Under the pieces are notes generated by a model, which worked only from the letters and a program-made list of their open reading frames with translations, did no database searches and was not told the DNA's origin. 64,000 bases of DNA from Ustilago trichophora (Eukaryota; Basidiomycota; Ustilaginomycetes; Ustilaginales; Ustilaginaceae). Both the position numbers and the translations under genes were made by a program. This document shows positions 20,768 through 30,272 of the stretch, one piece after another. Position 1 is the first letter of the stretch. The number at the start of each line of letters is the position of its first letter. The stretch spans positions 186,001-250,000 of the forward strand of contig OOIN01000037.1 in assembly GCA_900323505.1 (NCBI GenBank), given 5' to 3'.

Positions 20768-22723
20768 ATGTCCGCACCCACTTCCGCCTCACAGAACAAG
20801 GCGCCAACAATAGATGCCCTCACCGCCAACCTCCAGTCTACAGCCATCAGCACCACTTTTGATCCCCGCGCTCTCTCCCCTGCTGACCTCAAGAAGCTTC
20901 TCCTTGAACCCCTTGACCACACTGCAGCATCGATTGCGTCTTCAATATCGCCTCCGCTGAACGAGGTGCCTACCACTGATGCCGCCTCAAACGACCACGA
21001 AGCCGCAGTCGCCGCTCCTGCACCTCAAGCCAAAGGTTTGGTCAAGTACATTGCCGATCGTGTTGCCTACGAAGGCGGCGAGTTTGTCCTGCGCATAGGA
21101 GCTCCCGGTCCCATCGAACACAGTGCCCAACACGTCACCTTTACCGACCAAGAGCTCTCAATAGCCACCGCCAACGTCGTCAAGGCATCCAATCTCTCCG
21201 ATGCGGATGCAACCGTTCTTCACGAGCAAGCCGCGGAGGATGGTACCAAGTCAGCCACCGTTCTGATCCGCAGAATACCTGCTGGCGCCGAAGAGCTAGT
21301 CGAGCTGCGCATTGCTGTCATTGGTAATGTCGACGCAGGCAAGTCCACTATGCTCGGCGTTCTCACTAAAGGCGGTCTTGACGACGGCAGAGGTAAGGCG
21401 CGTGTCAACCTCTTCCGGCACAAACATGAGATCGAGTCCGGCAGAACCTCTTCGGTCGGCATGGAGATCATGGGCTTCGACTCAAAGGGTCGACCGGTGC
21501 ACAACGCCGCCGGTCCAGGGCAGGAACCGGGACGCAAGATGTCTTGGGAGGAAGTCTGCGCCAAGTCTAGCAAAGTGATCTCGTTCATCGATCTCGCTGG
21601 TCACGAACGCTACCTCAAGACCACCGTCTTTGGCATGACTGGCTGCTTGCCCGACTTTGTCATGCTTATGGTCGGCGCCAATGCCGGTTTGATCGGCATG
21701 TCCAAAGAGCATCTCGGCATTGCTCTGGCCCTCTCCGTACCAGTAGTTGTGTGCATCACCAAGATCGACATGACCCCCGCACACGTCCTCGAGACAACGC
21801 TCAAGCAGCTCACCAAGATTCTCAAGTCACCCGGTTGCCGCAAGGCTCCCGTTTTCGTCAATGACATGGGTCAAGTCATCGAGTCAGCCCTCCGACTGGA
21901 AAGCGAGCGCATCTGCCCCATCTTCCAGATCTCCAATGTCACCGGTCTCAACCTCGACCTCTTGCGCAGCTTCCTCAACATCCTCCCCCAGGCCAGTGCT
22001 GCCAAGTTCCAGGTGAACCAGCCGTTCGAGTTTCAGATTAGCGACATCTTTTCGGTTCCCTTTGTCGGCACGGTCGTATCAGGTGTTGTCTTGGCCGGCA
22101 GCTGCAAGGTTGGCGACTCGGCACTGCTTGGCCCGGACAGCCTGGGTCAGTTTGTTACTACCTCGATCCGCAGCATCCAGCGCAAGCGTGTCAACGTGGA
22201 CGGCGCTACAGCGGGTCAAAGTGTTTCTTTTGCGCTCAAAAAGATCCGCAGAAACCAGGTGCGAAAGGGCATGGTCATGGTAGCCCGCACCGACGTCGCC
22301 CCTAAGAGTTACATGGAATTTGACGCCGAGATTCTCTGCCTCTATCACTCGACCACGCTCTCAGTGGGCAGCTGCATGGTGTTGCACGCTGCCTCTATTC
22401 GACAGACTGTCCGCATTGTCGGCATCGCCAAGCTCGATGGTAAACCTACCATCGGCACTGGTGCTGCAGGTGATGGTCACGGAAAGCCAGTGGTCCGTAC
22501 AGGTGACAGGGCAAAGTTGAGACTGCAGTTTATCAGGTATCCCGAGTACGTCAAGCCAGGCATGAAGCTGATCACACGAGAAGGCAAGACCAAGCTCATC
22601 GGAGTCGTGCGTGCGGTAGGCCAGACGGGACCGTTGAATGGAGCTCCTCCTTCTTTGCAGGGCGCTCCGCCGGCCAACGTCCCACCTGCCACGCATACTG
22701 CCCCCGCTCTTGGGGTCAAGTAA
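20768..22723 (+). CDS. GTPBP1/GTPBP2-like translational GTPase
   Basis: Intronless, 651 residues. The GTPase domain has the P-loop GNVDAGKST at residues 186-194, switch II DLAGHER at 275-281 and a TKID base-recognition motif in place of the usual NKxD, a substitution typical of the GTPBP1 family. The stretch between them (GVLTKGGLDDGRGKARV, then FRHKHEIESGRTSSVG) is diagnostic for GTPBP1/GTPBP2 rather than EF-1alpha or Hbs1. Beta-barrel domains follow (residues about 420-640: FEFQISDIFSVPFVGTVVSG, GMVMV, LRLQFIRYPEYVKPGMKLI). Animal members act in ribosome rescue and mRNA turnover; in fungi the role is poorly known. The N-terminal 170 residues are less conserved but contain a GEFVLRIG strand seen in the family. 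The ATG at 20768 has ATC just before it and is the first in the frame. Confidence 0.93.
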   Translation: MSAPTSASQNKAPTIDALTANLQSTAISTTFDPRALSPADLKKLLLEPLDHTAASIASSISPPLNEVPTTDAASNDHEAAVAAPAPQAKGLVKYIADRVAYEGGEFVLRIGAPGPIEHSAQHVTFTDQELSIATANVVKASNLSDADATVLHEQAAEDGTKSATVLIRRIPAGAEELVELRIAVIGNVDAGKSTMLGVLTKGGLDDGRGKARVNLFRHKHEIESGRTSSVGMEIMGFDSKGRPVHNAAGPGQEPGRKMSWEEVCAKSSKVISFIDLAGHERYLKTTVFGMTGCLPDFVMLMVGANAGLIGMSKEHLGIALALSVPVVVCITKIDMTPAHVLETTLKQLTKILKSPGCRKAPVFVNDMGQVIESALRLESERICPIFQISNVTGLNLDLLRSFLNILPQASAAKFQVNQPFEFQISDIFSVPFVGTVVSGVVLAGSCKVGDSALLGPDSLGQFVTTSIRSIQRKRVNVDGATAGQSVSFALKKIRRNQVRKGMVMVARTDVAPKSYMEFDAEILCLYHSTTLSVGSCMVLHAASIRQTVRIVGIAKLDGKPTIGTGAAGDGHGKPVVRTGDRAKLRLQFIRYPEYVKPGMKLITREGKTKLIGVVRAVGQTGPLNGAPPSLQGAPPANVPPATHTAPALGVK

Positions 22724-23104
22724 CGACATGCACCAATCTTCACTTTGCTGGCAATGTGAGAGGTAGTCCGCCTGATCCCTTCATTCATAAGCACCTGTCT
22801 ACTCACGCATGCAGAAATGAACACATGCTTTCAGACAGCTACAGGACTTGGGACGTTGTGAACTTGCTTCGAGTAGAGGAAGAGTTGAGGTCGAGATGGA
22901 TTTTCGAGGAGATATAGGGCTTACGTAAGCGCGTCAAATGAAGGGTCTTCCCTCCAGCTAAATTTTTGGAAGATGTGGAAATTTGTTTCGTGCAGCCAAC
23001 AACCTCAGAGGTCTTGCCAAATTCTTCTCCACTCTGTCACTCTCTTCTTCCTCGATTGTTCTCTACCATTAACAACCTTACCAATCGCCGGTGTGATATA
23101 CAGC
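22724..23104. other. Intergenic region between GTPBP1-like gene and RRP1
   Basis: 381 bp between two plus-strand genes. The RRP1 frame remains open upstream to 22973 and includes an ATG, but that segment encodes Leu/Cys/Ser-rich sequence without similarity and is read as leader. No other feature seen. Confidence 0.5.
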
Positions 23105-24096
23105 ATGCCATCGACTTCTTCGAAAGCCGCAGCGAGCGGGACCAAGCGCAAACCTTCTGCTGGTGGAGCTATTGCATCTGGATCCAAGGCTAAAAAGTCG
23201 AAATCCACTCCTGCCTCTAGTAGCGCCCAAGATGCCTCTATACCCCTGGGCAAAGCTCTCGCCTCTACCGAGAAACGAATTCGAGACGGAGCCGTACGTT
23301 CGCTCACCGCCTACCTTGCTGCCAACGGAGCCCATACCATCCCCGATTTGGAACTGCAAAAGTTGTGGAAAGGTCTCTTCTACTGCTTCTGGATGAGCGA
23401 TAAACCTCTCATTCAACAACGACTCGCCAACGATCTTGCCAATCTCGTCCTTGTCCACCCTTCCACCACCACTACCACTTCGTCCTCTTCTCCAGCTGCA
23501 AACCAACCGTCAGAAAGAGCCCAGGGAGGTCTCAAATTCCTTGAAACCTTCTGGGATACTCTCGTTGCCGAATGGAGTGGATTGGACAAACACAGGATGG
23601 ATAAATTTTACCTCCTCGTACGACGATTTGTCGCTTCTGGATTTCGGTTGCTTGCCGAGGAAAAATGGCATCCTGCTGCGGTGAGCAAGTTTCAAGAGAT
23701 CCTGGGAAAGTTCCAAGGCGGTGTTTTGAGCACGAACAATCCCAAGGTTCCAGATAGCTTGACGTACCATTTGGCGGATATCTACCTGGCAGAGTTGGAA
23801 AAGGTCGTAGAGCTGGTACACGATTCTGCCAACGAGGAGGAGATGGAGAGACTTGCCCAACAGGAAGAAGGCGAAAACGAGAAGGAAGAGCAAGAGCAAG
23901 ACTTGCCACTGGTACCGACGCTAGAGTTGCTAATGCCGTTTGTAGACGCTTTGGCGACGGCAAAGAGTAAAGCCATGTACGACAGGATTTGGAGCAACGT
24001 GTTTGAGCCGCTGTTGGAGGATACCTTGCGAGCGTCTGCCAGACACGAGGACGATTTTGCTTCCGACGACGAGGAAGCACTCGATGACGATGTCGA

Positions 24097-24129
<33 letters not shown>

Positions 24130-24586
24130 GGAGGAGGAGGAGGAGGAGGAGGGAGGAGATGAAACGGCAAATGGGACCGAATTCCACTCTTTCGCAGATG
24201 AATCTGCCATGCGCTCTGATTCCGATTCTGAATCTTCCATCCCGGATTCCGAGGACGAGGACGAGGACCAAGAGGATGATGGGGAGGGAGATGTACAGTT
24301 CCCCTTGCTTTTGGCTCTATCCGCAGTGCCTACACCGCAGAACGTTGATGAGAACGCCGAGTTGGACGAAGAGGATGTTGACGTGGCACTGGTGTTGAGG
24401 AAGGCCATTTTTCAGGCACTGTTCAAGGCTGCTTCGAGAAAGGACGCTACAGAGGCGAGAAGGAGGCTTCTCTACCAGCTGTGGAGGGACGAGCAGGACA
24501 GGCTTAATGATCTGCAGGATGGAGAGGAGGACAAGGAGGAGGATGACGAGGATGATGAGGACGAGGATGATGAGGAAGACGAATAA
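23105..24586 (+). CDS. RRP1: Ribosomal RNA processing protein 1 (Nop52 family)
   Basis: Intronless; 493 residues from the ATG at 23105. The first 50 residues are Lys/Ser/Ala-rich, then a Nop52 domain (about residues 50-275) with the family signatures LASTEKRIRDGAVRSL, LQKLWKGLFYCFWMSDKP, QQRLANDLANLV, WSGLDKHRMDKFYLLVRRFV and a YHLADIYLAEL helix. Rrp1/Nop52 works in the nucleolus on 60S subunit maturation (27S to 25S/5.8S pre-rRNA processing). The C-terminal half is dominated by acidic low complexity, including a poly-Glu run from a GAG repeat and a DEDDEEDE end, common in nucleolar proteins. An ATG at 22973 would add 44 hydrophobic residues and is judged unlikely. Converges with ARP5, 277 bp between stops. 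Confidence 0.93.
24107..24151 (+). repeat. GAG repeat encoding poly-Glu in RRP1
   Basis: Tandem GAG codons giving an uninterrupted Glu tract inside the acidic tail of the Nop52-family protein. Pure triplet tract, likely to vary in length. Confidence 0.95.
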
Positions 24587-24761
24587 ATCAAGGCAATCCA
24601 GTTTCCAGTATACTAGCACGCAATGTACACTTTGTTCACTTTCTCATCATGCGCTGCGCCACTTTGTGATTGTGAGAACAGCAACTTTCGTAAAGCGGCT
24701 TCTCAGCCAATCTGTCTGTCACACCTGCCTTCCTTCAGACCGTCACCCAGCACACATGCTG

Positions 24762-24787
24762 CACACACACACACACACACACACACA
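24762..24787. repeat. (CA)n microsatellite in the RRP1-ARP5 gap
   Basis: About 13 CA units between the convergent stops of RRP1 and ARP5, in presumed 3' UTR sequence. Confidence 0.95.
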
Positions 24788-24863
24788 GAACATCTTTTCA
24801 TCAGGTCCAAACCAAACTTTTGCATTGGGAAAACATCATCTTCTGTGATTTTGCGCCAAGCTT

Positions 24864-27281
24864 TTACTTCCAATTGGCGCTCATCGGATGTTCCTTGAAC
24901 CACTCTTTCCCCTTTTCTTCGTAATCCTGTTTCGACATGGCTGTTGATCTGAACAACTCTTGCTCTTTGATACTCCACCTGGCTGCGCCCTTCCAGGCGT
25001 CGAATCTCCTATCCTTTGCCGCCTTTACCTTGACGCTAACGTTGCTCGGTTGAATAGCGCGGATGCTGGAATACAGTCTCTCCTCGAAACCCTTGTAGCC
25101 CGTATGTCTGCCTGTGCGGAAGATGTTCTGAAGCATCCGAGCACGCACATCGGCGTCAAACGAGTGGACTACGTGAGAGCAAATCTCATCCAACCCTGCC
25201 TGGTCGAGTCCTGCAATCGAAGGTTGCCACAGCACTTCAGGAACGCGGATTCGTTCAACGTTGAGATGCAGCTGGTGCTGACGTTTGATGGACTCGGGAT
25301 CCGTGTCTGGTTTGGAAGGTTCTTCGTCTTTAAGCGGACCCTCGGTAGGAGCGATGGAGGATTCTTCTCCTCCACCGGGACCGTTGAAGAATGTTAGGGT
25401 GAGACGGTTTTTGCGCGCTAGACGGGCGGCATAGGTGTCATCGGGTCCAAAGGTGGGGTCGAGGGTCAGGAGGCGTGTTTCGATGGCTGAGAGGTTGTTG
25501 TAGGCGTCTTCTTCTTCTTCCGAGTCATCCGCGTTTTGGATCTCGCGATAGATGGCCCAATCATCATCGTTGGCACCAAAAGTATCTTCATCACCTCCCT
25601 TCTTGCGCTTCCTTCCACCAGTAGGCGTGGCACTTCCACTTCCTGGCGCATCCGACGCCAGCGCTGTGATATTCTTCATCCTCTGCTGGGCAGCAAGAGA
25701 CTTGCGATCGGACAACATCTCCTTCATCCGCTTACGCTCCTTGATCCGGTTAATGGCGTCGTCGTACTCCTTGCGCATCTTGGCAGACCAAACGCGTGGA
25801 TTGTTGACACGCTCATCTTCGTCCCGTTTCAACGCTTCTTCTTCCAATCGCTTTTCTTCTGCCTTCTCCGCTTTGGCGCGCAGACGTGCATCGTAGCCTG
25901 CCTTCATAAGACGCTGCTTTCGCTTTTCCTTGATCCCTTCCTCGTCCAAGTCTGCATCGGGTACGTCGACGAGCGGGAAGGTGGGCTCTTCTGTCTTTTC
26001 ATCTTCCACATACTCCTCACCCAGCTCTTTGGCGCGGAATCGCTTCAGAGCGCCCTCGATCTTGTTGATCATCTTGTCCAACGCCTGCTCGTTGTCGAAT
26101 CCGTCGTTCTCCAACCGCTTCAGATACTCGGCTTTGCGCTCTTTGCCCTTGTACTCCTTGAGCTGCTGGTAGTATTTGAGGTCGTTTTCCTTTTGCATCA
26201 TCTTTTCCAACCTCATCTTTCGAGTCTGCTCGCGAAGTCGGTCTCCCGCGGCTTTGCGACGCTCGGCTTGGGCCCGCAGCTCTTCTTCCGACTTTTGCTC
26301 GGGAAGCGCATCGGCGTAAGGGAATTGGACGATGACATCGGATTTCTCCATCGGTGTCCAGGAGGAAGGCGAGTAGGTCTTGTGGGAAGCAGGCATCATC
26401 GCCATTCCTTTGATGTCGGTGGTGTAGTCGGAAGAGACGTAGCAGAGCTCTTCGAGCATGTTTTGTGCTTGCCAGGGTGTGACGCGGGATGGGAAGCCGG
26501 GGTATTTGAGCTGGATGAGACGGAGGAGCAAGTCGGAGGCTTGTGCACCTCCCCATGCCAGTCGTTTGGAATTGTTGAGGATGCCCTTTCCTGCCACGGT
26601 GGGGATGACGACGGTGCTACTACGTCCAGAAGAGACGATGAGCGCATCTTGGCCCACTTGGTTCTGATACGCCGAGAACAGACAATCAATACCGTAGTTG
26701 ACATAGGGCACTTGATAGGCTTCGAACATGAGCTCGTTCATGATTCCCCTGCTGTAGGCTGGGTTGCAGAGCGTTTCAGTCATGCAGATGGGATGCTGGA
26801 CTCGATCGGTATCGATGCCGAGATTGGCGAATGTGTAGTCGAGGACGATCTCCATAGCGTCCCATCCGGTGACGACGTCGTTGTCGAAGGGGCTACGGAT
26901 GGAGCTGCGAGACAGACCGTCTGCGTAGACATCGTTGCCGACGAGAAGCATGGTAAAGTTCTTCTTTCGATCGCGGACCTTGGAGATGAGATTGTCGTAG
27001 GCGACAAAGGGTTGTGAGGAGAAGGAGGAGCGATCGGATGCATCGGAGAGAGCAAACCCGGCACGAAGCTCGCTGGAACCATTGTCGATGACGATGGGAC
27101 AGTCCGAGTTCCAATAGGTGGATGAGCGGTAGGCAAGCTTGGGGACAGCCTTGGGCTTGGGGAAGTCGGCGGCGGTGTGAATGGGAACGTAGTCGAGTGG
27201 CTGGTAGGTTCGAGATGAGGAGGATGCAGCGCCGTCGGATGGCTGCGGCATCCTGCTATCGTGGACAGCGACGGGCGCCAT
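24864..27281 (-). CDS. ARP5: Actin-related protein 5 (INO80 complex)
   Basis: Intronless, 805 residues, close to the 750-800 of fungal Arp5. Actin-fold blocks: IVIDNGSSELRAGFA (phosphate-binding loop 1), PFDNDVVTGWDAMEIVLDYTFANLGID, HPICMTETLCNPAYSRGIMNELMFEAYQVPYVNYGIDCLFSAYQN, SSGRSSTVVIPTVAGKG (second nucleotide loop), and the C-terminal VPEVLWQPSIAGLDQAGL. A long Glu/Lys/Arg-rich charged insertion at residues about 325-620, with LKYYQQLKEYKGKERKAEYLKRLE, is the hallmark of Arp5, separating it from other ARPs. In INO80 it pairs with Ies6 and couples ATP hydrolysis to nucleosome sliding in the nucleus. The start is the first ATG of the frame (27279-27281). The long open frame on the opposite strand is a shadow. 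Confidence 0.95.
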   Translation of the reverse strand: MAPVAVHDSRMPQPSDGAASSSSRTYQPLDYVPIHTAADFPKPKAVPKLAYRSSTYWNSDCPIVIDNGSSELRAGFALSDASDRSSFSSQPFVAYDNLISKVRDRKKNFTMLLVGNDVYADGLSRSSIRSPFDNDVVTGWDAMEIVLDYTFANLGIDTDRVQHPICMTETLCNPAYSRGIMNELMFEAYQVPYVNYGIDCLFSAYQNQVGQDALIVSSGRSSTVVIPTVAGKGILNNSKRLAWGGAQASDLLLRLIQLKYPGFPSRVTPWQAQNMLEELCYVSSDYTTDIKGMAMMPASHKTYSPSSWTPMEKSDVIVQFPYADALPEQKSEEELRAQAERRKAAGDRLREQTRKMRLEKMMQKENDLKYYQQLKEYKGKERKAEYLKRLENDGFDNEQALDKMINKIEGALKRFRAKELGEEYVEDEKTEEPTFPLVDVPDADLDEEGIKEKRKQRLMKAGYDARLRAKAEKAEEKRLEEEALKRDEDERVNNPRVWSAKMRKEYDDAINRIKERKRMKEMLSDRKSLAAQQRMKNITALASDAPGSGSATPTGGRKRKKGGDEDTFGANDDDWAIYREIQNADDSEEEEDAYNNLSAIETRLLTLDPTFGPDDTYAARLARKNRLTLTFFNGPGGGEESSIAPTEGPLKDEEPSKPDTDPESIKRQHQLHLNVERIRVPEVLWQPSIAGLDQAGLDEICSHVVHSFDADVRARMLQNIFRTGRHTGYKGFEERLYSSIRAIQPSNVSVKVKAAKDRRFDAWKGAARWSIKEQELFRSTAMSKQDYEEKGKEWFKEHPMSANWK

Positions 27282-27749
27282 GTTGGCGAAGGTCTCGATG
27301 CGGGCTCGTGACGACCAACAAAATGTCGCAAGGTAGTGGTTCAGCCGTCCTTCTAAGAGAGAGAGAGAGAGAGAGAGAGAAAGCTCCTTGGATGAGTTGA
27401 AGTGCTTCAGGCTACCACAATTGCGTTCCTGCTGTTACCGGTGGTGATGGTGCTGGTGATGATGGCGAGAGAGCAAAGTGTTGGAGAACAGGTTGAGCCG
27501 CTCAGACCACACGAATCGAAAAAAGAGGAAAGCAACGAGGATCAACGCTCAGAAATTCCGAAATCCGGCTTTTCAACGTTGCAACCCTGCATAACTTAAT
27601 GGAGGCCTCACACACGCGCGACGCACCGTATCGAGGGCATCGACTCGGCAGCACGTTGCCAACACTAGCATACAATTCTTCAGTCAACAAGGTCAAAGTT
27701 GCATGTTGGGTATCATTGACAGGACGTGTGAGGTGTCTAAGGGTTAAGC
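27282..27749. other. Intergenic region upstream of ARP5
   Basis: 468 bp between the ARP5 start and the ATG16 stop (tandem minus strand). Includes a GA dinucleotide tract at 27357-27380, about 75 bp upstream of the ARP5 ATG (CT-rich on the coding strand). No coding frame supported. Confidence 0.55.
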
Positions 27750-28587
27750 TCACGACTTGCTCTCCTGCCCTGGCGCACTGCCATCCTTTCCCTCGGGATT
27801 GGTCGAGCTTTGCCTCCTCTTTCTAACCTCTTCGAGCCAAACAGTGCCCTCGTTCATTTTGTCCGCCTCTTCGTTCATGCGATCCAACCACCTCTGTAGC
27901 AAGTTGGCGTTGTCCTTCTTGAGATCTTCGTTGCGTGCCTCGATCTGACTGAGTTCCAAGCTGAGCGTCGCGAGTTCATCTTGCAAGATTTGGATTCCCC
28001 TATCCTTTTCGCCGACTGCATGACCAAGATCCTCAGCTTGACGTTTGAGCTTCTCGTGATCGAGCTGGAGTTGGGCGAGGAGTTCGGATTGACGACGTGC
28101 TTCCTCTTCCTTTTCGCGATGGGACTCGCTCATGAGGAGTAGACGTTGTGCGTTTTGGCCTTGTGTCTTGTATAGGGTGGCAACTTCATCGCGAAGGGTG
28201 GAGAGCTGCTGTTCGAGGGTGACGATGTATGCTGCTTGTACTGGATTTGCGGTGGTGGTAGTGGTGGAAGATGAGGGGGAGGCGAGGCTGGTTGCAGAGC
28301 TAGCAGCGCCATTTCCTGATACAGGCGAGGGGGAGGGTGGGGCAGTGGCAGCGCTGAGGAATGCTCGATTGCGTTGTTTCAGCATCCGGGTGTGTTCCGC
28401 CAGCTTGCGGTCTACGTATGGAGAGGAGACAGATGCAATGTCAGTTGATGTGCTATGACCGAGTCAGGGTCGAGTGGGAAACGAACTCACAGTGTTGAAA
28501 CATGACGTCGTGCTGTTTCTCGAGGGCATCTCGTTCTTGTAGCCGTAAGAAGATGGCTTGATGCCACTGTGTTGCTGTTGTAGTCAT
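27750..28587 (-). CDS. ATG16: Autophagy protein Atg16 (two exons)
   Basis: Exon 1 is 28491-28587 and exon 2 is 27750-28411, with a 79-nt intron (28412-28490, GTGAGT...TAG) splitting a Tyr codon. Product 252 residues. The N terminus (residues 1-45) is the Atg5-binding helix: W8, I12, RL..RD then a Glu/Lys/Gln heptad helix. After a Ser/Thr/Ala linker, residues about 85-215 form the coiled coil of the ATG16 family (AAYIVTLEQQLSTLRDEVATLYKTQGQ, then LEARN-type heptads ending LLQRWLDRMNEEADKMNE). With Atg12-Atg5 it forms the E3-like complex that directs Atg8 lipidation at the phagophore. No WD40 domain is present, as in other fungi. Starts back to back with the Rab7 gene, 627 bp between ATGs. Confidence 0.92.
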
Positions 28588-29214
28588 TTCCGGCAATCTG
28601 TGTGTATGTGTGTGTGTGTGTGCGTTGGTATGGATGATGGATGATGATGATGATGGTGGCTCGAGTGGTAAGCGTGTGGGTGAGGTCAGGTCTGAGCGTC
28701 GATTCAGGGTGCAGCGTTCTCCACACTATCGAGAGCAAAAATGAGGAAGGTGTTAGACTGACAGCGACAACAATGTTCAATTTTCATTTGAAATGAGACA
28801 TGACGAAAGGTGAATTTGAAGAGGGATCGGCAGTGAAATCAAACACAAATTTGGGTTGAACGCCGCCCCCTGAACGAGTGCTTTGGTGCAGACCTACTCA
28901 GCTCAGCCAGAGAGAGAGTGTGTGTGTTGGTGCGTGCTACACAGTAAATGGCGCGCTCCTTTTTGTCCCAGCCAACACTCCACATTATTGACTCTACTTT
29001 TGCTATCTCACCTGTGTGTTGATCTCGACTCTGGTAGCAGCACATCACAACCATCACAACCATCACCACCACCATCATCATCATCGCTTCCTAGTCTTCA
29101 ATCGACGGCACCGGATCCTACATCTGAAAACCACCACAATCACGCTTATATCGATTCAACTCTATTATCAGTGAAACATCCACATTCGGTCGCACGACCA
29201 TACCATAAACAACC
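28588..29214. promoter_or_regulatory. Shared divergent promoter region of ATG16 and YPT7
   Basis: 627 bp between two head-to-head start codons. It holds a short TG/CA tract (about 28603-28622), ATC/ATG triplet runs (28630-28655 and 29055-29085) and no supported coding frame. Both genes must draw their core promoters from this interval, so co-expression is possible but not shown by sequence. Confidence 0.55.
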
Positions 29215-29921
29215 ATGGCTTCTCGTAAAAAGGTCCTCCTCAAGGTCATCATCCTCGGTGACTCGGGTGTTGGTAAGACATCACTTATGAACCAATGTAA
29301 GCACACATCCTCTTCCTTCCTCAACTCAAATCCTATCATAGTCATGATGCTAACTTCACAACCTCCTCATCCCCGCCGCAAATAGACGTCAACAAGCGCT
29401 TCTCTTCAGCCTACAAAGCCACCATCGGTGCCGACTTCCTCACCCGCGAAGTCATGGTCGATGACCGTCTCGTCACCATGCAACTCTGGGACACAGCTGG
29501 ACAAGAACGTTTCCAATCCCTCGGCGTCGCTTTCTACCGAGGTGCCGACTGCTGTTGTCTCTGCTACGACGTCAACAATGCCAAATCCTTCGAGACGCTC
29601 GACTCGTGGCGTGATGAATTCCTCATCCAAGCCGCCCCGCACGATCCCGAAAACTTCCCCTTTGTCGTCCTCGGCAACAAGATCGACGTAGAGGAGAGCA
29701 AGAGAATGGTCTCCCAAAAGCGTGCCATGACTTGGTGCCAATCCAAGGGAAACATTCCTTACTTTGAGACCAGCGCAAAGGAAGCCATCAACGTCGAACA
29801 GGCTTTCCAGACCATCGCAAGGGCTGCCCTTCAGCAGGAGGCCGAGGCTGAACTCTACGCCGACTATCCTGACCCCATTCGAATCGACCAGGATAACCAA
29901 CAGAGCGGATGCAACTGCTAG
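29215..29921 (+). CDS. YPT7: Rab7/Ypt7 small GTPase (two exons)
   Basis: Exon 1 is 29215-29296 and exon 2 is 29386-29921; the 89-nt intron (GTAAGC...TAG) splits the Tyr codon of the N-Q-Y motif. Product 205 residues, the standard Rab7 length. G motifs: GDSGVGKT (15-22), effector loop [37 protein letters not shown] and ETSAKE. The C terminus ends CNC, a CXC site for double geranylgeranylation. [10 protein letters not shown] and the [14 protein letters not shown] strand are specific for Rab7. It drives late-endosome and autophagosome fusion with the vacuole. The ATG context is AACCATGG, a good match to the Kozak rule. Head-to-head with ATG16. Confidence 0.97.
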
Positions 29922-30272
29922 ACGTCCCATCTTTACTCCGGACCACTATTCTTTGATGCACTGCTCGTTGCCACGCATGCGCAATGCTCTCATTCAAGCT
30001 GTAGAAGGCTTGATCTGGTGCGGTACCACACACTGCAGCACAGCATCTCTCATTCCCTTCTTTTTCATCGATACCTTCTCGCCAAAATGGCACGTTTCAC
30101 CTTTATTCTTTTGATTCATGTGTTAATTGGGATAGCTTTGCTCCTTTCACCATGTCTTTCTGTGCGTCATTTGCTTCAAGCAGGGTGTCACAACGCGTCC
30201 AACGTTGGAGTTGACGGCACTTTGTCAAAACGATAACATTACACATGCGTATCCTTGAGCATGTACACGGTT
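29922..30272. other. Convergent 3' region between YPT7 and MFAP1-like gene
   Basis: 351 bp of presumed 3' UTRs for two genes pointing at each other. No coding frame or RNA gene recognised. Confidence 0.5.

Noticed and set aside
22973..23104. Upstream ATG extending RRP1 by 44 residues
   Set aside because: The extension is Cys/Leu/Phe-rich and unlike the Lys/Ser-rich start expected for Nop52 proteins; treated as leader.
25536..27017. 493-codon plus-strand frame opposite ARP5
   Set aside because: Antisense to conserved actin-fold codons, no family similarity; a shadow of codon bias.
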